Part shown: piece by piece, positions 9,295 to 20,999 of the stretch
Layout: each line of letters begins with the position of its first letter
How positions within the stretch are numbered: position 1 is the stretch's first letter
Assembly: GCF_019279795.1 (NCBI RefSeq)
Contig: NC_056745.1
Coordinates: 1,491,726,003-1,491,790,002 of the forward strand
From: Protopterus annectens
Lineage: Eukaryota; Chordata; Ceratodontiformes; Protopteridae
Length of the DNA: 64,000 nt
Direction: 5' to 3'
Position numbers and translations under genes: made by a program
The notes under the pieces: generated by a model
Databases searched by the model: none
What the model saw: only the letters and a program-made list of their open reading frames with translations
Told to the model about the DNA's origin: nothing

Positions 9295-11171
9295 CAATGG
9301 GGTGCCACAACCCAGAAAGGAGGAGAAGACAGGTCTCAAACTATCAGAAGAAAATCACAATGACTTACCCCTCAGACTGCCAAGCAAATCACTCCTGGCA
9401 GCTCCCTTGGGAAGAATACTTGCACTTTTTGCAGACAATTGGTACATCATCACAAAAGACAAATGGGTCCTAAATATTGTAACTCAAGGATACACATGAG
9501 AGCCATTCAACGGGTTCCTACACAGGAGCAAGGACAAGGATTTTACTCAAGACTCTTTCTGGTTCCCCGAAAGGACAAAGTCTGGAGACCCATTCTGGAC
9601 CTTTCAATTCTAAATGCATACCTGGAAGTACCCAAACTTAAGATGCTCACACTACAGCAACTTCTACCCATGCTGGGCAAGAAGACTTGGCTAGTAACGT
9701 TGGACCTCAAGGAGGCATACCTGCATGTCCCTATCAGACAAAATTGCAGAAGATACCTCCGTTTTATAGCAGGTACAACTCATTACCAATTCTCTGCACT
9801 GCCCTTTGGTTTATCTACTGCGCCCAGGGTCTTCACAAAATGCCTGGCAGCAGTAATTGCATACTGCAGACAAAGAGGAATCCAAATATACCCATACCTG
9901 GATGACTGCCTTATTCAAGCAGACAGCAAGAGCATTCTTTTAAAACATCTGGCGTTTGTAAAAAAACTACTAAGTTGCCTAGGGTACACAGTAAACGAAA
10001 AGAAGTCAAAACTAGTGCCCTCTCAAGACAATAATATTCCTGGGTGCCAGCTTAAATACAACAGCCTAGATGGCTTATCTCATGCCAGACAAGCAAGGAC
10101 AACTGACTCAATACTTCAAAATGATGGCAACAAAGTCCCAACTCCCTGCAAGAAAAATTCTGCAGGCCTTGGGATTCATGGCATCTTGCATACTACTAAT
10201 ACCATATGTCAAACTGCATATGAGGAAATTACAATGGTACCTGAAAAGCGTATGGACTCAACACAGCCACAGCTTGGAAACAATAATACCACTAATTCCC
10301 TGCCTTCAACAGGAGTTTCTATGGTGGACTCAGGCATGTCACCTCAACAAGGGTCAGCCTTTCACCTTGCCCACAGCCAGGCAAACAATGACAACCGATG
10401 CATCGGATTACGCCTGGGGAGCACACATGGCAGGACAGTGTATTCAGGGCAAATGGTCTGCTGATCAAATGCATCTCCACATCAATCAAAGAGATGCTAG
10501 CTGTACAAAATGCCCAAACAGCTTTCAAGGGCCTCCTACATCCAGGACAACTTCTAATAAAGACGGACAACACCACAGTGATGTGGTACATAAACAGACA
10601 AGGGGGCACACATTCCTACCCCCTATGCAGGCAAGCAATGACCTTGTGGAACACAGCACTGACCTACTAAGTTCAAATACAAGCACAATTCCTGTCAGGA
10701 AAGAAAAATACATTGGCAGACAAACTAAGCAGAAATATCATGGATCCTCATGAGTGGAAACTAGACCCACAAGTATTCACAATGATAACTCAAAAATGGG
10801 GGAGCCCAGACATAGATCTGTTTGCCTCCCCCCAAAACTACCAACTGCGAAAGTTTTGCACAAGGACATACCACACACTAGCTTGGAAAGTGGACGCCCT
10901 CTCATTAAGTTGGAAAACACTAACAGTGTATGCCTTTCCTCCACTGTCTCTTCTGGCAAAGGTACTGCTAAAAGCCAGATTAGAGAGGCCACAAATGATG
11001 CTCATTGCTTCAGACTGGCCACGCCAACAATGGTATCCAATATTAAGGAACATGGCTCGAGGCCCACCATGGATTTTACCTCAAATTCCTCACCTGCTGA
11101 CTCAGCAAAACAATCAGATTCTACACAGCCAGCTCAAGACTTTAAATCTGGCTGCATGGCAGATTATCTAA
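9295..11171 (+). pseudogene. DIRS pol: reverse transcriptase, RNase H and PDIDLFAS region
   Basis: The RT core is readable from 9439: YSRLFLVPRKDKVWRPILDL, VTLDLKEAYLHVPI with the first catalytic aspartate, SALPFGLSTAPRVF, and the YLDD catalytic box at 9895-9906. A shift near 10030 moves the frame to 10070 onward, where the RNase H begins (TTDASDYAWGAHM); another shift near 10490 leads to KTDNTTVMWYIN. A TAA at 10668-10670 replaces a CAA codon seen in copy 3. After LADKLSRN comes WGSPDIDLFAS and a conserved tail to 11171. The active-site residues are kept, but the frame is not. Confidence 0.88.
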
Positions 11172-11192
11172 ACAACCAGTCAACACTTCTCT

Positions 11193-12195
11193 CTACAGCT
11201 GTTATGGATGTCATTCTGGAGGCCAGGAGACCCAGCACCAGGAAAACCTACTCAGACAAATGGAAAAGATTCTGCGCCTGGAACCAGGCTAAAGGCCAAA
11301 ATCCCCTTGTCCCAAATATTCCGCAATATTTAACTGAGATGTTGCACAAAGGCCTTTCCTTTTCATCTGTAAAGATCCACGCTTCAGCTATTTCAGCTCA
11401 TTACAACACGGATCCTCCTATATTTTCACATCCATTATTAAGGCAGTACCTCAGAGGGGCTAAGAACATAAGACCACCCCGAAGAGCACCAACACCAACT
11501 TGGGACCTAATTTTGTTTTGGAAAAACTTACACTACCGCCCTTCGAGCCAGCTTTTTCAGCTGATTTACAATTTTTATCATGGAAAACTGCCCTGCTGCT
11601 AGCAATAACTTCAGCACGAAGAGAGCTACAGGCACTAATGGCAGTGGAGCCTTTCATCATTTTTCATCAAGACAGAGTCTCTTTATGAACTAACCCTTCC
11701 TTTATGCCAAAGGTGGTATCTAGTGTGGCCCTAAACCAAACCATCCATTTACCCACCTTTTATCCAAACACCCAGAATAAAGGGGAAAGGCTCCTACACT
11801 CTTTGGACATTCACAGGCAATTACGTTTCTACTTGGATAAAACAAAGGTTTTCAGAAAATCTGATCAGCTCTTTGTATCCTGTGCTGCAGGATCTCAAGG
11901 AAAGCCTATATCAAAACAGAGCATTGCAAAATGGATAGGACATTGTATCCGTTTCTGCTACACACACCATGGGAAACCTGTACCTGGTAACATTAGGCCT
12001 CATTCCACCAGGGCTACAGCAACATCAGCAGCCTTCCTCAGAGGGGTACCAACCAAGGATATTTTGGAAGCTGCAACTTGGAGTTCAGTGCACACCTTCA
12101 CCAAGCACTACCACTTACCTCTATACTCAAAAACCAGAGCTGGCTTTGCCACTGCAGTTTTGCAGGGCCTACTAGCTTCTCCAAACCCTATTTAG
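11193..12195 (+). pseudogene. DIRS tyrosine recombinase, nearly complete but broken
   Basis: Integrase of the element. N-terminal half: AVMDVILEARRPSTRKTYSD and ISAHYNTDPPIFSHPLLR. C-terminal catalytic half: LNQTIHLPTFYPN, KWIGHCIRFCYTHHGKPVP, then HSTRATATSAAF (catalytic HxxR), EAATWSSVHTF and KHYHLPL with the expected nucleophilic tyrosine. Catalytic residues that can be seen are intact, unlike in copy 1. A frameshift near 11510 and a TGA at 11686-11688 (from a CGA arginine codon, compare copy 3) inactivate it. Confidence 0.88.
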
Positions 12196-12219
12196 TACCA
12201 ACCGCCCAGCCTTAGCTTT

Positions 12220-12336
12220 GGGATTCAACCCAAGTGTGATGACTGCAGCAGTGTAACACAATGAACATAGTACAGTTTTGTACCTGCCATAAATGTAGAT
12301 GCTCGAGTGTTCACACTGCTGCAGTCCAGGTTACCC
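12220..12336 (+). repeat. DIRS internal complementary region, copy 2
   Basis: It matches the inverted left end up to 12268 (ATGAACAT) and the inverted right end from 12269 (AGTACAGT). It therefore carries the sequence of a head-to-tail circle junction. It lies just after the recombinase stop. Confidence 0.85.
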
Positions 12337-12490
12337 TCCCTCCTTCCCCTCTTTTTACCTGGGTTTTATCTATAGCTCCCTGTTTATACAATCTCTAAGA
12401 TGTATTTCTATATGGTGTATTTGCCTACAGCTGTAGCTATTGCTTTCTACTTATGTAATGTACTTAGGATTATGTATTGCCTTCCTATTT

Positions 12491-12722
12491 GGGGGCACCT
12501 GACATCTGGGGCAAGAAAAACTGAAGAAAATGGCGTTGGCTGCCTCTTTTATACCCCTGGCACACTGACGTCAGGAAAGAAGTAACAGCAACCGACGCCG
12601 GACCAAGACTTTGGAACTCAGGCCGACTGCGGGACTGCCTGACGGCAGATAACCCAAGTGTGATGACTGCAGCAGTGTGAACACTCGAACATCTACATTT
12701 ATGGTAGGTACAAAACTGTACT
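12491..12722 (-). repeat. DIRS right inverted terminal repeat, copy 2
   Basis: Inverted partner of 7262-7455. On the minus strand it carries TATAAAAG (12546-12553) and the CRE palindrome TGACGTCA (12566-12573), so antisense transcription into the element is possible. The outer part, from ACACTCGAACATC to ACTGTACT, is right-specific and matches copies 1 and 3. Confidence 0.88.
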
Positions 12723-13381
12723 ATTTCATTTCTGATGATCTGTAGTGGGATTAGTATTCACCGTTATCCTGTGTTTATACATATGAACACAGCTTAACAC
12801 TCCCTTTGTAACTGTGAAAGTGAACTGCATGTACGTTTGTTAGAGGTACTATTTTGACATCATTTGCTATGAAAGACATTTACGTGACTCCAGTTATCAG
12901 CTGCTTCAATTTGTGTGTTGCGTTATTTTGTTTTTGGACAAGTCAGTGAAGAGGTGGTTAGTGAATTTAATCAGAGATGTGAAAACACTGCTTAGTCACT
13001 ATTTTGTTACTATTAATCCACTGAGTAGCTTTGCCATGGGCCCTGCAACGATGGTAAACTTTTACCTGGGCCCCTGCAACGATGGTAAACTTTTACCTGG
13101 GCCCCTGCAACGATGGTAAACTTTTACTCTTTCTCTGTGCCAGTAGCTGTGGCGCTGATTTGTAGTTTGCTTGTTTTGGACTGAAACTGCGTTTGTAATG
13201 TAACTTTGACTGATGACTTACGTTCAATCTGACCTACTGTAGTCTTTGTTCAGCAGACTGTCTGCATATTTGTGCCACTTCTCAAGAGTGATACTTGAAT
13301 TATTGTTTGTGTTCAGACATTGTTCTGTTTTAGCTGATTTTAGGGAGGAAGGGAACTTCTACTTAAGTTTTAAAGGTTCTC
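12723..13381. other. Spacer with a short tandem repeat
   Basis: No gene is seen between the DIRS right end and the CR1-like fragment, apart from the three-copy 31-bp repeat listed separately. Confidence 0.5.
13035..13127. repeat. 31-bp tandem repeat, 3 copies
   Basis: CTGCAACGATGG recurs at 13043, 13074 and 13105, followed each time by TAAACTTTTAC. Copies are nearly identical, which suggests a recent small expansion. Confidence 0.9.
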
Positions 13382-14380
13382 AGAAGTACAGGCAAACATA
13401 GGAGGACTATGGCTGACAAAGTTTGCGGATGACTGCAAACTGGGTGCCATAGTGGATAGTACATTGGACGCAGACATCCTTCAGAGGGGTCTCACGGAAA
13501 CTGATAGCTGGTGCCAGAGCCATGGCCTGAAGTTAAACGCAAAAAAGTGTATAGTCATACTCTTCGGGAAAAACAAGGTAATCCCAAGCTACCATATAGG
13601 TGGCAACCCAGTAAGCACAGAAGAGGTTATCAGGGACCTGGGGACCCAGGTTGACAGTGGCCTCTCGTTTGACACTCACGTTGCTAAAGTGGTTCAAAAG
13701 ACCTTCTACATTGCCCACCTGATCATGAAGGGATTCACATCCAGATCAAGTGAGGTCATTGTTCCCCTGTACTCTTCACTTATCAGACCAATGATCGAGT
13801 ACAATGCCCCATTCGGGATGTATCTCACCCGACACCTGCAGCAATTGGAGAGACCCCAAAAGTTCCTCACTAAAAGGATAAAGGGACTCCAAAACCTGTC
13901 ATATGCTGCCAGACTGAAGAAACTCCAACTCTATTCAGTTGCATACAGTCTGCTCAGAGGTGACCTGTGCCTGACATACAAGGCCATGACCAACCCGGAA
14001 TTAATGGACATGCTCCACCTCAAAAAAAACAAATCCACCAAAACCACTAGAGCAAGAGACTTAAACCTTAGCATGGATATAAATAGGACATGCTGGAGGG
14101 ATAGATTTATCACCCAAAGACTCCCCATGCTGTGGAATAAAATCCCGGTCCATGTGAAGCAGAGCACCTCGCTGGCTCTGTTCAAGAGAAATCTTGACCG
14201 GTGGATGGGAGATCGTAGGTTTACCCCGGGAATCATCTCTGTGTCACTACTGGACAGAGGCAAAACAAACTAATGGGCACAGTATTTCTAACATAAGGGG
14301 CGGCGTAAGCCACATAACTTTGGGCTAGGCTTATAAATGCCCTAGGGCAGTTAGCCTAGTATAAACCTATGAACCTATAA
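13382..14380 (+). mobile_element. CR1-like LINE, 5'-truncated copy (RT C-terminus and 3' end)
   Basis: The copy starts inside the reverse transcriptase at the catalytic box (LTKFADDCKLGA near 13420) and keeps one open frame from 13452 to 14273 covering the RT thumb and C-terminal domain: GLKLNAKKC, YNAPFGMYLTRHLQQLERP and CWRDRFITQRLP. The 3' untranslated part reads AAGCCACATAACTTTGGGCT, TTATAAATGCCCTAGGGCAG and ends CCTATGAACCTATAA. The 8-base (CCTATGAA) repeat at the tail, longer at 33306-33332, is the style of tail CR1 LINEs use. One of the least damaged CR1-like pieces here. Confidence 0.82.
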
Positions 14381-14787
14381 AAGATGTGTATTAATAGAAG
14401 GCTGTTTTCACAGGCCTATATTTAGTTACTAGGCATACAGTTCAAGACATAACCTTTCAACCTCTAGTCTTCAAAAACTGCAAAAGCTCTTAAAAAGTAA
14501 GTACTTCTGGCAAAACATTGGGGCACCTGTTTAGTATAATATTTACATATCTGATGTCATAACTCCTCCCACTTCGTGGCACTGTAGGAGATGTTACCAT
14601 TCGGAAACGAGTTTCAAAAAAAATGACCGGTGACAAAATGATGCACGATGTAAGTGTATTTTGTTGCAAGCTGACATGTTACTACAGACAAAAAGCATTC
14701 ATCCAAACCTAACATAAATATGCATTAAGTTGTCCATGAAACTCCCTTATCAGCCTCAGCAAAAGGTTGAGGTTCCTCATCATATCC

Positions 14788-16365
14788 TCTAAAACTAGCT
14801 ATGAAAACAGAATTGCAGCAGATAGTAAAGACAACCACAAGGCCTCTGTAGTTATTTAAAGAATCTCAACGCCAATACCCAGATTTGCTCTATGCTACTG
14901 CACAATGGTACCTCTTATACCAAGCCAGCAGATATTGCTAATATACTGGCTAACAGATTCAGTGCCAACTTTACCTGCCCCCCGCCCACAGGACCAATCA
15001 CAATACCAGTAGATTGCCAGGCATGCAGTATTACTGCTGCACAGGTTAAAATAGCACTGTCCAAAGCCAAGAATATAGCTTCTATGGGACCTGATAATAT
15101 CCCTGGCTGTGCTCTACATGAACTACAGAGTGAATTGGCACATCACCTTTGTGCCCTGTTCAGTCACAGCCTCATCTCAGGCTTTGTCCCTACCAAATGG
15201 CGCACTGCTATAGTCATTGCTCTCCACAAAGGAGGAGCAACTACAGACCCTGGGAACTATCGCCCCATTGGCCTGATGAGTCTGATATCCAAAGCTATGG
15301 AATGCATTATCATGGACCTAATAAACAGGGATATAGGGAATCTCCAAACTCTGGATCCTACACAGTTTAGTTTTGTGAAGGGTGGATCATGCCTGCTCAA
15401 CTTGGTTGACTTCTTTAAGTCAGTCACCAGAGCTATGGATGAAGGCAAGGTGATTCATACAGCCTACCTTGATCTGGCCAAGGCCTTTGATACCATTCCC
15501 CCCCTCAGGAATCATAGAAAAACTCACTAAGCTAGACATCTACCCCTATATCACCAGGTGGGTTGCAAACTGGCTCACAGTTGGAACCCACAATGTGAAA
15601 GTAGTTGACTCCAAGTGGAGTCCCACAGGGTTTGGTCCTGGGTCCTCTCCTGTTTGGTATCTACTTCTCTGAACTCCAGGCCAACATGAAGAGACTCTGG
15701 CTGACAAGGTTCACAGACAATTGCAAGCTGGGAAGTTATTATTAACTCCCCAAGTGATGTTGACATCCTACAGAAAGGCCTCGCTGAAACCAACGACTGG
15801 TGTCAGAATCATGGCCTTAAGTTCAATGCCAAAAAAGTGTCGTCATTCCCCTTCGGAAAAACACAGTTCCCTTGAATTACCACATCAATGGCAGTCCACT
15901 CGACATAGAAGGCATTATAAAAAACTATGCTCTGTCTCATATCACCTACTTAGAGGAGATCTCTGCTTGACTCACAAAGCCATGTCTGGCCCAGCTATGT
16001 TAGAAATGCTACATCTAAAGAAATTCCAATCCCTCCACACCATATGCTCGCTCCAGAGACCTCAACCTCATTACCACAATCAACAGAACATGCTGGAGGG
16101 ACAGGTTCATAACCCAGAGACTGCCCATGCTATGGAATAGACTTCCATACATGTCAAGCAGAGCACCTCACTGGCCCTCTTCAAGAGAAATCTTGATGAG
16201 TGGAAGGGAAATAGAAAATTCACCCTGGGGATCACTCCAGTGGCTCTACTCGACAGAGGCACTAGGAACTAGGGTTGGGTGGCACAATGCCAGGTTAATC
16301 CTATGGGCTAGGCTTGTAAAAGCTCCAGGGCCATTAGCCTAGTAAACACCTATGAACCTATAAGA
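14788..16365 (+). mobile_element. CR1-like LINE copy with internal deletion
   Basis: The first RT half is readable at 14892-15530 (ADIANILANRFSANF, MGPDNIPGCALHEL, HKGGATTDPGNYRPIGLMS, HTAYLDLAKAFDTIP). After a shift near 15500 the catalytic box is decayed (FTDNC for FADDC, near 15715). At about 15915 the sequence jumps from the GIIRDLG region directly to LCSVSYHLLRGDLCLTHKAM, so the YNAPFGMYL block is missing. It ends with the CR1-type 3' UTR and CCTATGAACCTATAA. Confidence 0.8.
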
Positions 16366-16832
16366 GATCTGGAACACAGGTTGACAGCAACCTCTCTTTT
16401 GACCACTGCATTGCCACTGTAGTCAGAAAGTCCTACGTGGCACATCTCATTACTAGGCCAATCATCAAGTACAATGCCCCATTTGGCATGTACCTCACTA
16501 GACACCTGCAACAACTGGAGAGGCCACAGAAGTACCTCACAAAGAGGATCCTAGGCCTTAAACACTTGTCCTATATGGACAGACTCAAAAAACTCCAACT
16601 TTTCTCTGCCTCCATACATGTCAAGCAGAGCGCCTCACTGGGCCTCTTCAAGAGAAATCTTGATGAGTGGATGGGAAATAGAAAATTCACCCTTGGGATC
16701 ACCTCCAGTGGCTCTACTCGACAGAGGCACTGGGAACTGAGGTCAGCTGGCATGATGCCAGGGTAATCCTATGGGCTAGGCTTGTAAAGACTCCAAGGCC
16801 ATTAGCCTAGTTACACACCTATGAAACCTGTA
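16366..16832 (+). mobile_element. CR1-like LINE fragment adjoining the previous copy
   Basis: It begins abruptly at the RDLGTQVDS region (decayed), keeps YNAPFGMYLTRHLQQLERP, then jumps to IHVKQSASLGLFKRNLDEW and the 3' UTR. It contains the block missing from 14788-16365 and lacks the block that copy retains. It ends with GTTACACACCTATGAAACCT. Confidence 0.8.
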
Positions 16833-17458
16833 AGACTTAAAATACTAAGCTAAGACTTTCACCTAGCTTTTTTATTCCTTAAAGCTAAATCCACCACCCT
16901 AATGTATAAAACATATTTGTCTGTCAAGCTGCTTAACTCAGGGTGATATAATTTAAAGGATGAACACCAGATTCACAAGTGTAGGTACATGCTTGATGCT
17001 TTCAGGCCCAAAATGCTGTTTTCAACAATCTGGCATTTAGTGCAGACGACTAAAACTCTGACATGTCAATGCACTGCTTCCATGTCCAGGGGTACCGGCT
17101 CTGAATGTTTCCACCATCCTTTGCCTACTGAGTCACTTAGACTGTGCTTTCAGTCATTTTGGAATTTGGATTGGACTCCTTAATGGCCTCCTGGAGTGCC
17201 ATTCTTACAGACTAAATAACTTCAGACTTTCAGTCCACACTTCTGAAATAAACATTACATGATGCAAAATTAATTTTCATACCTATCAACTGTCCACATT
17301 TTTTGCAGAATCTCCAGATTGTTGCCTCCTAATTTGGGTTTGTTCCCCATAACATTTTTGTTTTTCTGGCAAACCCCTGTGATATGAGGAATGAAATTAA
17401 TGAATAATTTCATACATTTGAGTTTCAGACTTCATATCATTAAGAAAATTCATTTTAA
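16833..17458. other. Spacer, no gene seen
   Basis: AT-rich sequence between the CR1-like pieces and the Tc1 left end; nothing recognisable on either strand. Confidence 0.5.
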
Positions 17459-17690
17459 TAGAAACTGTACAAACCCCTCTTAAAATGCAAGGTTTTTGTG
17501 ATATAAAAAATGAGACCACAATAAATAATTTCAAAACTTTTCTCACCTTTAATGTGACCTGTAACCTGTACAGTTCGATTGAAAACCAAACAAATTTGTT
17601 GGGGGGAAAAATGTAAAAACATAAAAAATGTTCAATAAGCTTCTCACAAGTCTGCACACCCTTAAACTAATACTTTGTTGAAGCACCTTT
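17459..17690 (+). repeat. Tc1 left inverted terminal repeat
   Basis: Inverted match to about 20990-21196: the AAACCCCTCTTAAAATG, TTTTGTGATATAAAAAATG, CTTTAATGTGACCT and TGTACAGTTCGATTGAAAA blocks recur inverted on the right. Confidence 0.85.
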
Positions 17691-17825
17691 TGATTTAATT
17701 ACAGCATTGTCTTCTTGGATACACACCGCCATCAATTAGAGACCTCGGATTAGCCCCAAATAAAGTTCAGCTGTCCTATTAGGATTTTCCTGACATTTAC
17801 TCTGTTGCCTGCTACAGCAAAAGCC

Positions 17826-18383
17826 ATGATTCGCAGATAGCTTACAAAGCATCAAAGGGATTTCATTGTTGAAAGGTATCAGTCAGGAGAAGGGTACAAA
17901 ACAATTTCCACAGCATTGGATATACCATGGAACACAGTGAAGACAGTCATCAAAAAGTGGAGAAAATATGGGACAACAGTGACGTTGGAAAGAAGTGGAT
18001 GTCCCTCCAAAATTGATGAAAAGACAAGATGAAAACTGGTCAGGGAGGCTGCCAAGAGACCTACTGCAATACTGAAGGAGATGCAGGAATTTCTGGCAAG
18101 TACTGGCTGTGTACTACTTGTGACAATAATCTCCCATATTCTTCATATGTCTGGACTGTGGGGTAGGGTTGCAAGATAGAAGTCTTTTCTTACACACAAA
18201 AACATCCCAACCTGGCTAAAATTTGCAAAATGATGCATCTAAGTCTCCCAAGACCATGTGGGAAAATGTGTTGTGGTCTGATGAGACCAAGGTTGAACTT
18301 TTTCGCCACAATTCCAAAAGGTACATTTGGCACCAAAACAGAACTGAACATCACCAAAAGAACACCATCCCCACGGTGAAGCA
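17826..18383 (+). pseudogene. Tc1 transposase, N-terminal part
   Basis: Starting at ATG 17826 the translation gives MIRR-stop, then LTKHQRDFIVERYQSGEGYK and ISTALDIPWNTVKTVIKKW, the two helix-turn-helix units that bind the terminal repeats, followed by TVTLERSGCPSKIDEKTR. Stops occur in the first few codons and after DEKTR, and the first catalytic aspartate region is decayed. The frame breaks at 18383, within the tract that normally encodes TPTVKHGGGSIM, where the LINE inserted. Confidence 0.85.
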
Positions 18384-20314
18384 TATTTCATAGATAGGTA
18401 CTAGGCTATCAGCCCTAGGGCCTATATAAGCCTAGCCAAAAAGGTACCCTGGCTTTTGCCACCCAAGAAAATTATTTTCCTGTGCTCCTGTGGAGCAGAG
18501 CCACAGAGGTGATCTCCGGGGTGAATTTCCTATTTTCCCATCCAATCATCAAGATTTTTCTTGAGTGCTAATGAGGAGCTTTATTTGATATAGATAGGTA
18601 GCTTGTTCCAGAGTATGGGAAGTCTCTGGGACAGGAATCTATCCCTCCAGCATGTTTTTTTTATTGTAGTGACAAGGTTTAGGTCCCTAGAGCATGTAGC
18701 TCGGAGGGATTGGGATTTCTTTAAGTGGAGCATGTCCAACAGCTCTGGGTTTGACATAGCTTTGTATGTTAGGCAGAGATTGCCTCCGAGTAGGTGATGT
18801 GCAATCTTGTAAAGCTGGGGGGTTTTTAGACTATCTGCATAGGGCATCTGTTTGAGGCCAGTAATCCTCTTTGTGAGGTATTTCTGTGGCCTTTCCAGTT
18901 ATTGTAGATGTCTTGTGAGGTACATACAAAAAGGGGTGCTGTACTCTATAATGGTTCTAATGAGTGACTAGTAGAGGGGAACAATGACCTTTTTTTTTTC
19001 CTGGATGAGAAATCTTTTGTGATGAGGTGTACCATGTAGAAGGAATTCCTGACTACTGTGGTGATGTGATTATCAAAGGAGGGACTACTGTCCACCTGTG
19101 TCCCAAGGTCTCTTATCACACTTTGTGTTAAGTAGACTACCACCTATGTGGTAGCTCGTGGGTGCAGAGTTTTGACCAAAGGGGATGACAGTGCACTTTT
19201 TGGCATTGAGCTTGAGGCCATGGCTTTGACACCAGGCATCTGTCTCAATGAGGCCCTTTGTAGGATGTCCACATCATCAGGAGTTTCAATAATGGCTCCT
19301 AGTTTGCAGTCATCTGTGAACTTCATTAGCCAAAGACCTTCTGTGTTAGCCTGTACTTCAGAAAGTAGATACCAAACAGGAGATGACCCAGGACCCAGGA
19401 CTACTTTCACAGTGTGGATTCTGTCAGTGAGCCAGTTGGCAACCCATCTTGTGACATAGGTTTTTATACCTAGCTTAGTGCGTTTATCTATAATTCCAGA
19501 GTGGGGGATGGTGTCAAAAGGCTTGGCAAAATCTAGATAGGCTGTGTGAACCACCTTATCCTCATCTACGGCTTTGGTGACTGCTTCAAAGAAGTCTGTC
19601 AGGTTTAGAAGACATGATCTGCCTTTTACAAACCTAAACTGGGTGGGGTCCCCGAGTTTGGAGATTACCAATGTCTTTGTTTACAAGTTCCATAATGCAT
19701 TCCATGGCCTTGCAGACCAGGCTCGTTAGGCTAATGGGGCGGTAGTTCCTGGGGTGCGTGGTGGCTCCCCCTTTGTGGAATGGGATAACCATTGCTGTGC
19801 GCCATTCAGTGGGCACAAAGCCTGAGGTGAGGCTATGATTGAACATGGTGCTTAGATGGGGTGTCAGTTCATTCTGTAGTTCATGTAGAACACCGCCTGG
19901 GATGTTGTCAGGTCCCATGGATGCTGTGTTCTTGGCTTTGGAGAGTGGTTTTTACCTGTGCCACCGTGATTACAGGAACTTTGCATTCTTCCGGTGTAGA
20001 GGTTGGGCCTTTTAGGGGGTGAGAGGGGGTTAAAGTTAGCACTGAACCTATCTGCCAGGATGTTGGCAATATCAGTTGGTTCTGTATATTTAGTGCCATT
20101 GTGCTGTAACTCAGAGCAGATCTGAGTGTTGCCATTGAGATTTTTGACATAGCTATAGAATGCTTTGTGGTTGTCTTTAGAATCTGTGACCGTTTTTGTT
20201 TTTGTAACTAGCTTTGGAGGATTTTGAGAGATCTCAGCTTCTTACTGAGGCTGACCAGGGAGTTTCTCCAGTCATGGGATTTTACTCTCTTATGCAACAG
20301 TTTCTTCTGTTGTA
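18384..20314 (-). mobile_element. CR1-like LINE inserted into the Tc1 transposase
   Basis: Minus-strand copy, 3' end at 18384 with a decayed CCTAT tail and the AGGCTTATATAGGCCC-type 3' UTR. RT pieces: 19634-19918 (MGPDNIPGGVLHEL, HKGGATTHPRNYRPISLTSL), 19144-19671 (FVKGRSCLLNLTDFFEAV, HTAYLDFAKPFDTIPHSGII, catalytic FTDDC in place of FADDC) and 18581-18847 (LYKIAHHLLGGNLCLTYKAM). The 5' end lies in the linker between endonuclease and RT near 20310, so it is 5'-truncated. Numerous frame breaks make it non-functional. Confidence 0.85.
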
Positions 20315-20753
20315 GGTGGCAGTATCATGCTTTGGGGGTTGTTTTTCAGCTGGAACTGGGGTTTTAGTCAAGGTAATCCTCTTTGTGGAGGGAATTATGA
20401 ACAGTTCCAAATACCAGTCAGTTTTGGCCCAAAACCTTCGGGTGTCTGGTAGAAAGCCGAAGATGATGAGGAATTTCACATACACCCAAATCCACAAAAG
20501 AATGGCTTCACCAGATGAAAATTAAAGTTTTGGAATGTCCCAGCCAAAGCCCAGACCTAAATCCAATAGAAAATCTGTTGTTGAAGAGGGCTGTGCACAA
20601 GAGATGCCATCGCAATCTAACAGATTTGCAGCACTTTTTCAAGGAAGAGTGGGCAAATATTGCCAAGTCAAGATGTGCCCTGCTGATAGACTCGTACCCA
20701 AGAAGACTGAACGCTGTAATGAAATCAAAATGTACTTCAACAAAGTATTAGTG
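20315..20753 (+). pseudogene. Tc1 transposase, C-terminal part
   Basis: The sequence resumes with GGSIMLWGCFSAGTG-type coding at 20315 and continues through two frames to the classic Tc1 ending: VLECPSQSPDLNPIENLL with the third catalytic acidic residue, KRAVHKRCHRNLTDLQ, EEWANIAKSRCALLIDSYPR. A shift lies near 20510 and one codon group after IENL is altered. Confidence 0.88.
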
Positions 20754-20999
20754 GAAGGGTGTGCACATACAACAAAGTATTAGTGTAAGGGTGTGCACAT
20801 TCAACAAAGTATTAGTGTAAGGGTGTGCACATACAACAAAGTATTAGTGTAAGGGTGTGCACATACAACAAAGTATTAGTGTAAGGGTGTGCACATTCAA
20901 CAAAGTATTAGTGCAAGGGTGTGCACATACAACAAAGTATTAGTGTAAGGGTGTGCACATACAACAAAGTATTAGTGTAAGGGTGTGCACACTTATGCA
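20741..20999. repeat. 32-bp tandem repeat, about 8 copies
   Basis: CAAAGTATTAGTG recurs every 32 bases (20741, 20773, 20805 and so on), each followed by AAGGGTGTGCACAT. The unit is the last codons of the Tc1 transposase plus the start of its right inverted repeat, which normally occurs once. Confidence 0.9.

Larger units (their letters stand above)
7262..12722 (+). mobile_element. DIRS-like retrotransposon, family A copy 2, full length
   Basis: Complete element of 5,461 bases. It starts at ATGTTCAT and ends at ACTGTACT; these two ends joined equal the inverse of the circle-junction sequence stored at 12261-12276, which fixes both termini. Order: left inverted repeat with CRE and TATA motifs, a leader with the palindrome CCCCATTGGGG, a gag-like gene, RT, RNase H, PDIDLFAS region, tyrosine recombinase, internal complementary region, right inverted repeat. 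There is no target-site duplication, as expected for a recombinase-integrated element. All genes carry stops or frameshifts. Confidence 0.95.
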
